DNA of 64,000 nucleotides. Source: Musa acuminata AAA Group. Taxonomy: Eukaryota > Streptophyta > Magnoliopsida > Zingiberales > Musaceae. The notes under the pieces are model-generated. The model saw only the letters and a program-made list of their open reading frames with translations, did not search any database and was not told the origin of the DNA. Positions 24,580-39,005 of this stretch are shown piece after piece. Location of the stretch: contig NC_088348.1 in NCBI RefSeq assembly GCF_036884655.1, positions 20,654,501 through 20,718,500 of the forward strand, in the 5' to 3' direction. A program made the translations under genes and the position numbers. How positions within the stretch are numbered: position 1 is the stretch's first letter; each line of letters opens with the position of its first letter.

Positions 24580-25853
24580 ATCTCCCCCTTTTTGATGATG
24601 ACAATCGATTGATAACAGAGTTAACCTTAACTCCCCCTATCTATATACTATACTTGAGATAAGTCATTTTTGAATTCAAGGCCTTTGAATTTAATAGACT
24701 TATTGATAAGTTAAGAACTCTTAACCTTATCAATTACTCCCATCATGATTCCTATCACGATGTATCATACTGAAAATGATGTCAAGACTTGACATCCATT
24801 CTCAAGTTTTACATTTCAAATATGAATGATGGTAGCAATTCAACATAAGATATCAACATGTAAATTTAGAATTTAAGCTTTTGATATCTTAACGTAAAGC
24901 AAACATTTCAAGTGTTTAGCAATCGTAGCATCACATGGCATGATATCAACAAGTAAAGTTGCTATGCAAGTTCTTGATATCTTATCATGATATGCCAATA
25001 ACATAGTGCAAATATGGCACTCATAGCATCAATTCATATATTTCTTATTCAAATATGGCACTCATAGCATCAATTCATATATTTCTCCCCCTTTGTCATC
25101 TAAAAAAGGAAAACGATATAAGTAAATTTTAAGCATAAGTTCGGTAATTATGCCATAACTAGGTTCATGTCATTTTCCAACAGTGAGTGATAGGATACTA
25201 ATTATGCAAACATCTCAAGGAAAACATGACATGGAGATAACTTTGAGTACTTCTTTCTTTTTATTTGTTATTATCTTTTTGCATGAAGGAGGAAGGCTAT
25301 TTGTGATACCAGCTATTTGTGAGTTTACTTTGAATGAAGTTAAAATCGATGAGAGATTAAATCATACTTCATTTTTACAAGGATCAAGATATGTATGTGA
25401 AACAAATCCTTGCAATTAAAAACACTATCATCCATATAAGAAGGAATTTACAAGCAGGAATCATTTCATCAAATCCATTTCTCAAAAAAAATATTTTTCA
25501 CATGATAAGTGTATAAGAGATGTATTTGCTAGTTGATTCCATATGTCAAAAATCAATGATGAGAATCAAACTCGATATGACGTATGCTTATTAAGTTCAG
25601 AAGAGGATAATGTATCGAGAAAATCTGATTGTTAGGATACCACTAGTTAAGAGAATCCGAAAATGAAATTAACACTTTCATGCATTCGGACAAGACTATA
25701 CTATAGATTTTTAAATACAATCATGAAGACAAAACATGCTCATTGTTATGGAAATTTTTGTATTAATTTCCAACATGTTATTTTAGGCATGTAATGGCAA
25801 TCAAGTGATTTAATCATTCAATCAATAAAGTTCGAAAAATAATTTTAACAAGT
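24580..25853 (-). other. 3' noncoding tail of element D
   Basis: No gene. The final polypurine tract is at 24581-24596 and an internal tract at 25083-25110. A 41-bp-period tandem duplication (AATATGGCACTCATAGCATC) lies at 25009-25086. The rest aligns with the tails of C and G. Confidence 0.8.
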
Positions 25854-28847
25854 TTATGCATTCAGACACATCAACATTCCTAATTCTCTTCTTATGAAAT
25901 CAAATTGTTCTTCACTTAGAGGTTTTGTAAAAATATCAGCTAGTTGATGCTTAGTATCTATGAACTCTATGATTACATCATGATTAGTGTCATGATCTCG
26001 TATAAAGTGATGTATAATATCAATATGTTTTGTTCTTGAGTGTTGAATGAGATTTTTTGTTAAACATATTGCACTTGTGTTATCACATTTAATAGGAATA
26101 TTTTTAAAATGGACTTTATAATCTTCTAAGGTGTTTTTCATCCACACAACTTGTGCGCAACATGCACTAGCTGTAATATACTCAGCTTCAATTGTTGATA
26201 GTGCAATCGAGTTTTGTTTCTTAGATGACGAGGAAACAAGGGAATGTCCCAAAAATTGACATATTCCTGATGTACTTTTTCTATTTAGTCTACACCCAAC
26301 AAAATCCGCATCAGCATAAGCAATTAACTTAAAATTATCAAATTTTGGATACCATAATCCTAGATTTGTGGTACCTTTAAGATATCTAAGTATTCTTTTA
26401 ACCGCTTTGAGATGAGATATCTTAGTTGTAGTGAGGTTAAGTAAACTTCCTATCATACCCCTATAAGTTTTTTTATCGAAGCTTTCTCCACTTTCATCAA
26501 CTTCTAACTTAGTGGAGGTGCTCATAGGAGTGTTAATAGTTTTTGAGCTATCCATATTAAATCTTTTCAACAGATCTAAAGCATATTTAGTTTAACTAAT
26601 AAAGATGTCATTACTCATTTGCTTAATTTGTAAGCCTGAGAAAAAGGTTAATTCTCCTATCAAACTCATTTCAAATTCGAGACTCGTGGTTTTAGCAAAA
26701 GATTCACAAAGAGATTTATTCATAGAACCGAAGATAATATCATCAACATAAATCTGAACAATGAGAAAATTATTTCTAAAATTCTTGATAAACAATGTAG
26801 TATCGACCTTGCCTTTTGTGAAATTATTTTTAATAAGAAAAGTACTAAGTCTATCATACCAAGCCCTTGGGGCTTGTTTTAAACCATAGAGAGCTTTAAT
26901 TAATTTAAATACATGATTATGGAGGCTATTATTTTCAAATCCGGGAGGTTGTTTAACATAAACTTCTTCAGAAATAAAGCCATTAAGAAAAGTGCTTTTA
27001 ACATCCATTTGAGACAACTTAAAATTATTATTACTAGCATAGGCAAGGAGCATCCTTATGGCTTCTAATCTAGCCACAAGAGCGAAGGTTTCTTCTAATC
27101 GATACCTTTTTCTTGGTTGAATCCTTTGGCCACTAATCTAGCCTTGTTTCTAACTACGATACCATACTCATCTTGCTTGTTTCTAAAGACCCATTTAGTA
27201 CCAATAACTAAATGGTCATTTGGCCTAGGAACAAGCTTCCACACCGCATTTCTCTCAAATTGATTTAACTCATCTTGCATTATGATAATCTATGAATCAT
27301 CTTTCATGGCTTCGTCAATACATTTAGGTTTAATTTGGGAGAGAAAAGTGGTGTTGGCACAAAGATTTTTAATAGAAAAATGTGTTTGAACCCCCTTAGA
27401 TGTGTCTCCTAGGATTAGCTCCTTAGGATGAGCATCTACATACTTCCAATCCTTGGGTAAGGATGTTTCGGAAGTGGATGCATCCAAGTTGCTAGTTGGA
27501 GAAAGGATTTCATTTAAATTCAAAGAATCAAAATTAACATTATCATCAAAATCATTTTTCTTGATTTCGGAAATCTCATTGAAAATAACATGAATGGATT
27601 CTTCTATAATTAAAGTTCTTTTATTGAAGATATGAAAAGCTTTAGAAACCGAAGAATAACTAAGAAAAATTCCTTCATCGGATTTAGCATCAAATTTTCC
27701 TAAGGCATCTTTTTCATTCAAGATAAAACACTTACACCCAACAACTTTAAAATATGAAACATTGGGTCTTTTATTGTTTCACAACTCATAGGGAATTTTG
27801 GTGAGTAAGGGTCTTACTAGAACACTATTCAAAATATAGCATGCAGTGTTTACGGCTTCGGCCCAAAAATATTTGGGTAGCCATGTTCATTCAATATGGT
27901 TCTTGCCATTTCTTGTAAATTTCAATTCTTTCTTTCTACTACTCCATTTTGTTGAGGATTTCTTGGAGTAGAGAAGTTGTGGTTGTATTCATTAGATTCA
28001 TAAAATTCTTGGAAATCACGGTTTTGAAATTCACCACCGTGATCACTTCGAATTGCTGAAATCATAAAACTCTTTTTATTTTAAACAAGTTTACAAAACT
28101 TGGTGAAATATCTAAAGCATTCATTTTTGTGTTTCAAGAAATAAGTCCATGTGTATCTACTATAGTCATCTACAATGACGAAGGCATATTTGTTACCTCC
28201 TAGGCTTGATATAGAGATTGGTCCGAACAAGTCCATATGGATTAATTGTAAGGGCCTAGAGGTGCTTATTTTATTTTTAGATTTGAAACTAACCTTAATT
28301 TTTTTTCTTAATTGACAACCATCACACACATTATCTTTGATGAACTTGATATGAGGAATTCCTCGTACAAGTTCTTTGGATGATATTTGAGTGATTAGTT
28401 TCATGCTAGCATGACCTAATCTCCTATGCCAAAGCCAAGCATCTTCATTCAAAATCGAGAAACACATTTCATTGCAAAGATCATTGATATCAATGGTGTA
28501 TACGTTATTCTGTTTTAAAGCAATCATAGATGTGTTTTTGTGTGGTTTTTCAATGATGCAAGCATTAGATTCGAATTTGACAATATATCCTTTATCACAT
28601 AATTGACTAATGCTCAAGAGGTTATGTTTTAAACCATCAACTAACAAAACATCTTCAATAAAGAAGTTGGATTTGTTATCTATGGTTCCTTTGCCAATGA
28701 TTTTACCCTTGTTGTTGTCTCCGAAGGTGACATAGCCTTCGTCTATGCTAATGAGCTTAGAGAATTGAGATGGATCTCCGATCATATGCCTTGAGCATCC
28801 ACTATCAAGATACCATCTCTTCTCCTAACTTGTGATGGTGTATGTCT
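25854..28847 (-). pseudogene. Pol of element D, broken
   Basis: All Ty1/copia pol domains are recognisable. The DSGCSRHM protease site lies near 28795, followed by HX4H/CX2C, integrase, RT with YVDD at 26749-26760, and RNase H ending ADIFTKPL near 25900. It is broken by a one-base deletion just before the protease (near 28820, AGGAGAAGAG instead of AGGAGCAAGAG), by several stops, and by further frameshifts near 27890 and 27090. About 18 codons (the [10 protein letters not shown] region) are lost near 26425. Confidence 0.9.
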
Positions 28848-30431
28848 CTACAAGAAAGGATAATTTTTAGGTACCCATTTACTTTTGGGTGCCTCAAAAA
28901 CTGATCTACATTGTTTATTATGTTGCATAGAGTTTATCATGGTTCCTTTAGGAACCTAAATCAGTTTGTTCGGGCTAATTTTCTTGAATGGACAATGATA
29001 CCTTTTATGTCCATGTTTGCAACAAAAGTTGAATTTGCTTTGGTACTGAACATGTAAGATAGGGCCTTTTATGAAGGTGGTTGGATTTTGGTGAGGACTT
29101 GTCACAAATCCGATTCCACTTCTTTTGGGAATGTGACCCTTGTTTGCAAGGATCATATTCAAAGACTTGCTACCAACCTTAAATTTCTTTAAGACATCTA
29201 TAAGTAGCAAGTTCTTCTTTTAGAGAGTTTCTGGATCATGACATTTTTTACATTGAGCTAAACTATCATGATATTCAGTTTTTAATTTATCAAAATTGCT
29301 AACAAGACTATCATGTTTATTTTTCAGCAATTTATATTTTCTACTAATTGTTTTGCATTCATCAAATAAGTCATGGAAGGCATTTAATAATTCATCGAAT
29401 GATAAATCTGCATCAATTAAATTTGTTATCTCCTCTCCGATGGCCATTAGGGCATAATGAGCAACTTGCTCGGTGTTGGACTCCTCTTCTTCGGAAGCAC
29501 TCGAGTCATCTCACGTTGGTTTGAGCGCCTTCTTCTTTGATGTTCTCTTCTTGGCTTGGGGACAATCACTTTTGTAGTGTCCTGACTTTTTGCACTCGTA
29601 GCAAATAACTTGGTCCTTTTTGGGTTTAAATTTATTTTTTGTGTCATTTTTAAATTTGTTTCTCTTAATGAATTTTTTGAATTTACTTGTTAGAAGTGCC
29701 AAGTCATCGTCACAGTCCTCATCACTTAAGTTTTCTCTCAAGTGGTCATTTAAAGTTCTAAGTATCATATCCTTCCTGTTCTTTGGAATGATGTCTTCTC
29801 GCTCTTCATGAGCCTTGCAAGTCATTACATAGGTCATTAATGACCCGATTAGTTCTTCAAGAGGGAAGTTATTTAAATCTTTAGCCTCTTGAATAGTAGT
29901 GACTTTAGGGTCCCAACTCTTAGGAAGAGATCTTAGAATCTTATTTACGAGCTCAAAATCCGAAAAACTTTTGCCCAGTCCTTTTAGACCATTGACGACA
30001 TCCGTGAAACGGGTGTACATGTCACCAATAGTCTCGCTCGGTTTCATTCGGAAAAGTTTAAAAGAATATATCAAAAGATTGATTTTTGACTCTTTCACTC
30101 TACTTGTGCCTTCGTGAGTCACTTCGTGTGTATGCCAAATATCAAACGCGGTTTCACAAACCGAAACACGATTGAACTCATTTTTATTAAGCGCACAAAA
30201 TAAGGCATTCATAGCCTTTGCATTAAGAGCGAAAGTATTCTTCTCCAATTCATTCCAATCGATCATTGGAAGAGAAGACTTCGAAAATCTATTTTCGACA
30301 ATATTCCAAAGTTCAAAATCCAATGAAATAAGGAAGATCCTCATTCGGGTCTTCCAATAGGTGTAGTCCGTCCCATTGAACATAGGTGGACGTGTAATAG
30401 AGTGGCCCTCTTGATTTCCAGCGTATGCCAT
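28848..30431 (-). pseudogene. Gag of element D (few premature stops)
   Basis: Start at 30431 (MAYAGNQEG). The first 306 codons are open, including the capsid region and knuckle CYECKKSGHYKSDC. Premature stops follow: TGA for Trp after ALKPT (29513), TAA for Gln after HDPETL (29222) and TAG for Trp in NKLIW (28958). All three are C-to-T or G-to-A transitions. Knuckle 2 (CNFCCKHGHKRYHC) is intact. The natural UAG end is at 28848-28850. Confidence 0.92.
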
Positions 30432-30481
30432 CCCTCTTGGGTTTTAATCCATTTGAGAGTTAACTCCACTCTAATACCAAT

Positions 30482-32097
30482 TGATAGGATCAAGAGCACT
30501 AAGAGGGCGGGGGGGGGGGGTGAATTAGTGCAGCGGAAAACTTTCGATGATTAAAACTGCATTCATGTGATAAAAGCGATTTTGGTAAGAAAGCCAATTT
30601 GTAAATCACTTTAACTTGTGATTAAGCAAGATGCAGTTAAAGCAAATATATAGAAGTTTAAGATAGACAACATAATGTAATAGCAAACTGGAATACGACG
30701 TTCGTACGATAAAAGCGATTTCGTTATGAAAGCCGATTCGTAAATCACTTTAACTTGTGATCAAGCGAGATGCAGTTAAAGCAAAGATATAAAGGCAGTT
30801 TGTAGTTATGATGGAAATCAGACTGTAAGCGCAAACTGAAATATGATGTTCGTACGATAAAACTGATTTCCGTCTTAATGCCGATTCGAAAAATACTTAA
30901 CTATGAAACACGTTCGTAAATGAGCAGAAGGCAATAAGCTACTAAGGAGGTTTACAATAAAGATAAGATGCTTAAAGTAAATGCAAACCGAGATTTAGAG
31001 TGGTTCGGTCAATCTTGACCTACATCCACTTTTGGCTTCCTCCACCGACGAGGTCACCGACGTCCATTAGAGGCCTTCTTTCAATAGGCGAAGGCCAACC
31101 ACCCTTTTACAGTTTCACTCCTTTTGATGGGCTTAGAAGACAACCCTTACAAACTTTTCTCTCCTCTCTTGAAAGATCTAAACTTAGAAGAAAAGAGGGA
31201 GGAGAACTTCTAGCCTTTACAACACTTATGAGCTCTAAAAATCACAGAGTAAGATTGGATTTTTGATGCCTTTAGTTGCCCTTTCATGCAGGAAAGGGTG
31301 GGGTTTATATAGGCCCCAAACTGGTTTGAATTTGGAGCTCAAAAGTATCTTTTTCTAGATTTTCGAGGTCCTAGCGGTACTACCTCCTGATTAGGGCAGT
31401 ACAACCGCTTGGCAGCTCGGAGACTAAGCCTCTAGGTGGTGCCACCGCTTGATAGGGGCGATTGCACCGCCCAGTCTCACTCGGAGACTGAGCCCAGGCG
31501 GTGCCACCGCCCAGCTTTCCTGGGAGACAACCTCCTAGGTAGTGCCACCGCCGACCCTAGCGGTGCCACCGCCTGGCAGGAATTCTAGTCCGAATGGGTT
31601 GATCCATTCGGCCCAATTTGGGTCTATCAAGGGCCCAATTGCTCCCAGATTACGTTAATGGGATCACCTCCCATTCCTAACTTAATTTACATGCTAACTA
31701 TGATATTTCTTAAGACTTTTACTGCAACTTGCTCCGATGCATCAATCGCTTCTTCCGGCGAGCTTTCGGCGAACTTCCGGCCAACATCCGTCAAACCTTC
31801 GACGATGCTTCGGCGGACTTCCGGCAAACTCCTGGACTTGCGATGATCCACTTGGCGAGTTTCGACGAGATTCTTTAGCAAGCTCCTAGACTTCTCGGAT
31901 TTGTTCCCGTAAAACCTCCGATGACCGTCCGGACTTCCGTCGAACTTCGAACTCCCAACGTGATCATAGTCTTGACTCCGGCGCAACTCCTACTGCATGT
32001 CTTTCTTTCATCGTAGTTAATCCTGCACACTTATCTCAACATATGGATTAGATAACAAATGACAATTGACTTCATCATCAAAATCTGAGATTCAACA
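30482..32097 (-). mobile_element. 5' LTR of element D
   Basis: It is 1616 bp, from TGATAGG (one change from TGTTAGG) to TTCAACA. The primer-binding site complement CTCTAATACCA (30469-30479) precedes it. It has a leader tandem repeat of about 139 bp (GTAAATCACT at 30601 and 30740), a TATA-like TTTATATA at 31304-31311, and a palindrome array at about 31370-31590. It lacks the CpG-rich U3 module. Confidence 0.88.
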
Positions 32098-33513
32098 TTC
32101 TCTTCCAATGAACGGTTGGAATGAGTTGTAGAAGAAGACTTTCGCTTTAAATATCAAAGCTATAAATGCTTTGTTTTGCGCTTTAGATAAAAATGAGTTT
32201 AATCGAGTGTCTATTTGTGAAATGACTTTTGATATTTGACATACACTCAAAATCACTCACGAAGGCACTAGTAGAGTAAAGGAGTCGAAGATAAATCTTT
32301 TAGTTCATACTTATGAATTGTTTCGAATGAAGCTAAGCAAAACTATTGTTGACATGTACACCCATTTTATGGATGTCATCAATAGTTTAAAAGCTCTTGG
32401 CAAATATTTTTTGAACTTTGAACTTGTTAATAAAATCTTGAGATCCCTTCCAAAGAGTTGGGACCCTAAAGAAATGACCATTCAAGAGGCCAAGGATTTA
32501 AATAACTTTCCTCTCGAAGAACTTATCGGGTTACTAATGACCTATGAGATGACTAGCAATGTTCATTAAAAGCTCGAGAATAACTTTTCAAAGAACAAGA
32601 ATGATATAACACTAAGAACTCATGAAGACCACTTGAAAGAAAATTCAAGTGATGAGGACTATGATGATGACTTGGCACTCTTGACAAGAAAGTTCAAAAA
32701 ATTCATAAAAAGGAATAAACTTAAAAATGACACTGAAAATAAAATTGAACCCAAGAAAGAACAAGGTATATGCTACGAATACAAGAAGCTAGGACATTTC
32801 AAAAGCAAATGTCCCAAAGCAAAGAAGAATCAACCAAAGAAGAAGAAGGTGCTTAAAGCAACTTGGAACGACTCAAGTGCATCCGAAGAAGAGGAGCCAA
32901 CCAACAAAGAGCAAGTTACTCACTACGCACTAATGGCTATCGGAGATTAGGTAAGCAGTTCATTTGATACAAATTTATCTTTTGATGAATTACTAAGTGT
33001 TTTTCATGATTTATTTGATGAATGTAAATTAGTTAGTAAAAAATATAAATTATTAAAAAAAAGAGCATGCTTCTCTTGTTAGTGACTTTGATAGATTAAA
33101 AATTAAGCATTATGATAGTTTAGCTCCTATGATGAATTAGAAATGCTTAAAAAGGAGAATTTGTAACTACGTGAAACCTTAGAAAAAATTGAAATAGGTA
33201 GCAAATCCTTAAACATGATTCTTGCAAGTAAGAATCATGTTCATATAAGAGATGAAATCGGCTTTGTGAGTAACACTCGTAAAAATCCAACCATATTTGT
33301 GAAAGGCCCAACTTTGTATGTTTTATCCCGAAACATATACAACTTTTGTTGTAAATTTGGATATGTTGCTTATCAATATCCATTGAAGAGACACACAAAT
33401 TGATTTGGGTTCTTAAAGAAACCATAAAAAACTCCATGCAAAATGATAAGTTAAGTCGATCGATTTTTGAGGCACCCAAGGTTAAATGGGTACCTAAAAA
33501 TCATCCTTTTTTG
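32098..33513 (+). pseudogene. Gag of element E, 5'-truncated and broken
   Basis: It resumes at the SLPM..W position, about residue 53 of a full gag. The capsid core (FELVNKILRSLPKSWDPK), the acidic SSDEDYDDDLALL stretch, a first knuckle with Cys changed to Tyr (CYEYKKLGHFKSKC) and a weak second knuckle are visible. Stops include GAG to TAG (32129-32131), a TGA in DIWHT, and a TAG after MAIGD. Unusually, the UAG that ends gag in C, D, F and H is missing: TTG is followed directly by AAA (33511-33516), so gag and pol would be fused. Confidence 0.88.
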
Positions 33514-36500
33514 AAATATTTACCATCACAAGCTAGGAGCAAGAGATGATACCTTGATAGTGGATGCTCAAGGCACATGACTAGAGATCCATCTTAATTC
33601 TCTAAGCTCACTAGCTTAGACAAAGGGTATGTCACCTTCGGAGACAACAACAAAAGTAAAATCATTGGCAAAGGAACCATAGGTAATAAATCCAACTTTC
33701 TGATTAAAGATGTGTTGTTGGTTGATGGCTTAAAGCATAATTTATTGAGCATTAGTCAATTATATGATAAAGGATATATCATTAGAATTGAATCCAATGC
33801 TTGCATTATTGAACAACCACATAAACACTCCTCTACGATTGCCCCAAATCAAAATAATATGTACACTATTGACATTGATGATCTTTATAATGAAATGTGT
33901 TTTTTAGTTTTGAATGACGATGCTTGGCTTTGGCATAGGAGATTAGGTCATGCTAGCATGAAACTAATTTCTCAAATCTCATCTAAAGAACTTGTAAGAG
34001 GTATTCCTAACATTAAGTTTGTTAAATATAATATGTGTGATGCATGTTAACTAGAAAAACAAATAAAAGGTAGTTTCAAACCAAAAAATCAAATAAGCAC
34101 CTCTAGACTAGTGCAATTGATCCATATGGATTTGTTTGGACCAATTGATACATCAAGCTTAGGAGGTAGCAAATATGGCTTTGTTATTGTGGACGATTAT
34201 AGTAGATACACTTGGACATACTTCTTAGCACACAAAAGTGATTGCTTTATATATTTTTCTAAGTTTTGTAAACTTGTTCAGAATGAAAAAGGCTTTATGA
34301 TTTTTTCAATTTGGAGTGATCACGATGGTAAATTTTAAAATCATGATTTTTAAAATTTTTATGAATTTAATAGATATAATCATAATTTCTCTACTTCGAA
34401 AAATCCTTAACAAAATAGAGTAGTAGAAAGAAAAAATAAAAATTTACAAGAAATGGCAAGAACCATGTTAAACGAAAATAGCTTACCCAAATATTTTTGG
34501 GCAAAAGCCATTAATACGACATGTTACCTCATGAATAGTATTATAGTAAGACCATTACTTTCCAAAACTCCTTATGAATTGTGGAATGACAAAAAACCCA
34601 ATGTTTCATACTTTAAAATTTTTGGTTGCAAATATTTTATCTTGAATGAAAAAGATGCCTTAAGAAAGTTTGATGCAAAATCCGATGAAGGGATTTTTCT
34701 TGGCTATTCTTCTATTTCTAAAGTATTTTGTATATTTAACAAAAGAACTTTGGCTATATAAGAGTCTATTCATGTTGTCTTTAAAAAGTTTTCGAATTTA
34801 AGAAAAATGAGTTTGATGATGATCTTAATATTGATGCTTTGAATTTAAATGAACCCTCTCCTCTAACTAGCAACTTGGATACATCTTCTTTCGAAATATC
34901 CTTACCCAAGGAATGGAAGTATATAGATGTTTATCCTAAGGAGCTAATCATAGGAGACACATCAAAAGGGATTCAAACTCGTTCCTCTCTTAAAAATTTT
35001 TGTGCTAACACCGTTTTTCTTTCTCAAATTGAACCTAAATGCATTGACGATGCATTGAAAGATGATTCATGGGATATCACAATGCAAGAAGAGTTTAACC
35101 AATTTGAGAGAAATGAGGTGTGAAACCTTATTCCGAGGGCAAATGGCCATTTAGTTATTGATACTAAATGGGTCTTTAGAAACAAGCAAGATGAATTTGA
35201 TATCATGGTTAGAAACAAGGCCAGATTAGTGGCCAAATGTTTCAACCAAGAAGAAGGTATCGATTATGAAGAAACTTTCATTCCTATGGCACGATTAGAA
35301 GCCATAAGGATGCTCCTTGCCTATGCTAGTAGTAGTAATAATTTTAAGTTATTTCAAACGGATCTTAAAAGTACTTTTCTTAATGGCTTTATTTCTGAAG
35401 AAGTTTCTATTGAACAACCTCTCAGATTTGATAATGATAATTTATCAAATTATATATTCAAATTGACTAATGCTCTCTATGGATTAAGAGAAGCCCCAAG
35501 GGCTTGGTATAAGAGACTTAACTCCTTTCTTATCCAAAATAATTTCTTTAAAGGCAAGGTCGATACTACATTGTTTATCAAAAATTTTGAAAATATTTTT
35601 CTTATTATTCAAATTTATGTTGATGATATTATTTTTGGTTCTACAAATGAATCCTTATGCGAATCATTTGTTAAGAGTATGAATCAAGAGTTTGAAATGA
35701 GTTTAATAGATAAACTAACTTTCTTTTTAGGCTTATAAATCAAATAACTTAGTGATGGTATTTTTCTTAGTCAACAAAATATATATTAGACTTACTAAAA
35801 TAGTTTAATATGGATAGTTCAAAGGCTATCAATACTCCTATGAATACCTACACAAAGTTAGACATTGACGAAAGTGGAGAAAGCTTTGATCAAAAAGCTT
35901 ATAGGTGTATGATAGATAGTTTACTATACCTCACCGTAACTAGACCAAACATCATGTTTAGCATAGGACTTTGTGCTAGGGTTCAATCTAATCCTAAGCT
36001 ATCTCATCTTAAAAGTAGTTAAAAGAATTCTTAGATATCTAAAGGAACCACTAATCTAGGATTATGATATCCAAAATCCAAAAACTTTGAATTAATTGCT
36101 TATGCTGATACAGATTTTACTAACTGTAGAATAGATAGAAAAAATACATCTAAAATATGTCAATTCTTAGGTCATGCACTTGTCTCTTGGTCTTCCAAGA
36201 AACAAAACTCAGTTGCACTATCTATAACTAAAGCCAAATACATCGCGGCTAGTGCATGTTGTGCACAAGTTGTATGGATGAAAAATATATTTGAAGATTA
36301 TAGAGTTTATCTTAGGAATATTCTCATAAAATGTGATAACACAAGTGCAATATGTTTAACAAAAAATCCTATTCAACACTTTAGAATGAAACATATTGAC
36401 ATTAAGCATCATTTCATAAGAGATTATATTAATAACCATGACATATCTTTAGAGTTTATTGATACAAAACATCAATTAGCTGATATCTTTATAAAATCTT

Positions 36501-36565
36501 TAAGTGAAGAACAATTTGATTTTTTTAGAAGGGTGTTAGGGATGTTAAATTGTCCGAATGCATAA
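33514..36565 (+). pseudogene. Pol of element E, broken
   Basis: A full-length but heavily mutated Ty1/copia pol. The protease DSGCSRHMT is near 33560, after KRW changed to a TGA stop. Integrase follows (HRRLGHASM near 33940, DLFGPI near 34130), then RT with YVDD at about 35615-35626, and RNase H with the ADIFIKSL end near 36485. At least eight stops or frameshifts divide it. It has the same domain order as C, D, F and H but is the most decayed. Confidence 0.9.
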
Positions 36566-37856
36566 ATTTGTTGTATTTCTTTTCCAGACTATCTTCCTCT
36601 TAATTCATCTTATGAATGGAGCTTTCATGAATTTATTTTGTTTTTATCTTCCTCTTAACTTGTTATCAAATTTACTTTATAACCTTGCTCCATCACTTAA
36701 TGATTTTTAATACATTTAATCACTTCACTCATGGAATTCATTAACAAATGCATCTTTCACGGATTTCACTCTTGTGAATTTTTAATGAGAAACCAATTTG
36801 ATTGATGAAGTTATATTTGTGGATTTCTTTTTCATATGATGCTCTCTTCCCATGAATTCTTCCTTACTCTTCTTATGAAATAAGAAATTTATGAATTTTT
36901 GGTATGTGATAATCACTTGCAAGAACGAAGATTTGAGTTTGTATGGATATCTTTATTCTTTTCATGAATCCCGTCTATTTGTTAAAATAAAAACATGTTT
37001 TAATGAAAACTCTTTTATTGTTTTGAATTTGACTTGGTTTGAATCCTTTCATAAATTTGGTTCATATTATTTTAAGAAGAACCAAAAAACCCTTGAGTAA
37101 AAATATTAGCTTATCAAAAAGGTTATCATGCAAAGTTTTTGCTTATGGTTTGGATAAATCATTATAAAACTTGCTTGAATTTTTACCATACTTGTATTGT
37201 TGAATTGTTCTCATTTTTGTTGATGACAAAGGGGGAGAAATATGGTAAATTGATGACAAATTAAATGTTTGTGACAAATGTATAAAATATATCTTGTCAT
37301 AAATGCTTGTATGTTTTGCGAATGCTTAAAATATAATTGGAATTATCAAATATATCGTAGCACATCGCAAATGCTTGAAACATATCAAAATGTATTTCAT
37401 ATGCATTGTAGATACTTGAAATATGCTTGATAATTGTCTATCATATGATAAGTCATCATGAGCTTAACTTGCTATTCACAATTGAAATCATGCCTCAAAA
37501 CGATGAATTGTTATCTTTTATCAAGAATTGTCATCTTGCTATATTTCATATTTGAAATTTGTATCATACTTGAAAATGATGATTGTTTATCATCACTGGA
37601 CTTAAAAATGGATGTCTAGACTTGACATCAATTTTTTTATTGATAAATACATGGTATCATATTTTGAATTGGTAAATCATGATAAGTATCAAGATGTGCA
37701 TGTTGATAAGTTTATATAAATATAACTTATTAGTTTGATGCTTGAATTCAAATGCCTTAAATTATAGAGTATCTTTTCTCAAGTATGGCATATAGATAGG
37801 GGGAGTTAAGGTTAACTCCGTCATCAATTGATTATCATCATAAAAAAGGGGGAGAT
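36566..37856 (+). other. 3' noncoding tail of element E
   Basis: No gene. The internal polypurine tract with facing pyrimidine tract is at 37209-37240, and the final tract ends at 37856. The sequence between is AT-rich with many CATGAATT and TATCATGA words. No post-pol ORF like that of H is present. Confidence 0.78.
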
Positions 37857-39005
37857 TATTGAATCTCAAATTTTGATGATGAAATCAATTGAAATTTTTT
37901 TTGATCTAATCTATATGTTGAGAAAAGTATACATGATTAATTACGATAGTAGTAAGACATGAAGCAAATATTAGGCCAGAGTCAAGATCGATATTTTCTT
38001 AGGAGTTTAAGAGTTCATCGAAAGTTCTATCAGAATTGACCAAGAAGTTTAGGAGCTTGCCAAAGAAGTTTGTCGGAACTCACCAAGAAGATTGTCATAA
38101 AATCCTAGAGCTTGCTAGGAGTCCATTGGAACATTACCGAGAGATTGATGGAAGTTTGCCGGAAGATCGTTGGAAGCTCACTAGAAGAACAATTGACATA
38201 TCGGACCAAGATTGCTTAGTTAATATCTTAAATTATTATAGTTAGATCTTAAGTTGAGTTAAGATTGTGAGGTAATCCTACTAACTCAGTTAGGGGCCAA
38301 CTGGGCCCTTGACATTGAATTGGGTCGGTTGAACAGCTCATTCAACACCTGAAGTCACGGCCAGCGGTGGCACCGCTTGGGACTCAGTCTCCCGGGTGCT
38401 CTGGGCGGTGGTACCACCTAGTGTCAGTCTGCAAGCGGTGGTACCGCCCAATAATGGCGATGGTATCGCCAGTACCCCGAAATTCGGAGATGTGACACTT
38501 TTTGACTCAAATTCTGATGCCATTAGGGCTTATAAATACCCCACCCTTTTCTGCATAAAAGGGCACGAAAGTGTGAATAATATCTTGAAATCTTGGGGTG
38601 TTAAAAGTATTGTAAAAGTGCAAAGATTCCTTTTTCTGCCTTTCTAGTATTGTGATCATTGAAGAGAGGTGTGAGGCTTATAAGGGTTATCTCCTAAACC
38701 TGTGAAAAGCAGAAAGCGCTGTAAAAAGATGGTTGGTCTTCGCTTATTGAAAAAAGACAATTAGTGGACGTCGGTGACCTTAACGGAAGAGGAATCGAAA
38801 GTGGATGTAGGTCACAACGACCGAACCACTATAAATTATGATTTGCATTTATATTATTGTCATTTACTTACTTTGCAATTGCTTCACTTTCTCCTTACTT
38901 GGCTTTCATCACCCTTATGAACAAAAACACTTTTAAGCTATCTTTAACCGACACTTTTATCCGCTGCACTAATTCCCCCGTCTTAGTGCTGTCTCAATCC
39001 TAACA
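37857..39005 (+). mobile_element. 3' LTR of element E
   Basis: It is 1149 bp, starting TATTGAATCTC (TG changed to TA) and ending CCTAACA. It has no CpG-rich U3 module, a short palindrome array (about 38360-38480), a TATA box at 38531-38538 and the terminal hairpin GCACTAA..TTAGTGC. Its array, TATA and leader match the partial 5' LTR at 23071-23987. Confidence 0.88.

Larger units (their letters stand above)
24041..32097 (-). mobile_element. Element D: Sirevirus-like Ty1/copia element with truncated 3' LTR
   Basis: Minus orientation inside the gag of E: truncated 3' LTR (24041-24579), tail, pol, gag, primer-binding site and 5' LTR (30482-32097). The outer part of its 3' LTR (about 1.1 kb) and the first 50 or so gag codons of E are missing at the same junction. 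One deletion spanning the insertion edge explains both. For that reason no target duplication can be checked. Confidence 0.9.

Noticed and set aside
33147..33479. Minus-strand ORF of 110 codons
   Set aside because: Antisense to the decayed gag C-terminus of element E.
21971..39005. Target duplication around E plus the minus LTR fragment
   Set aside because: Flanking five-mers ACGAC and TTTCT do not match, and the 5' LTR of E is truncated.
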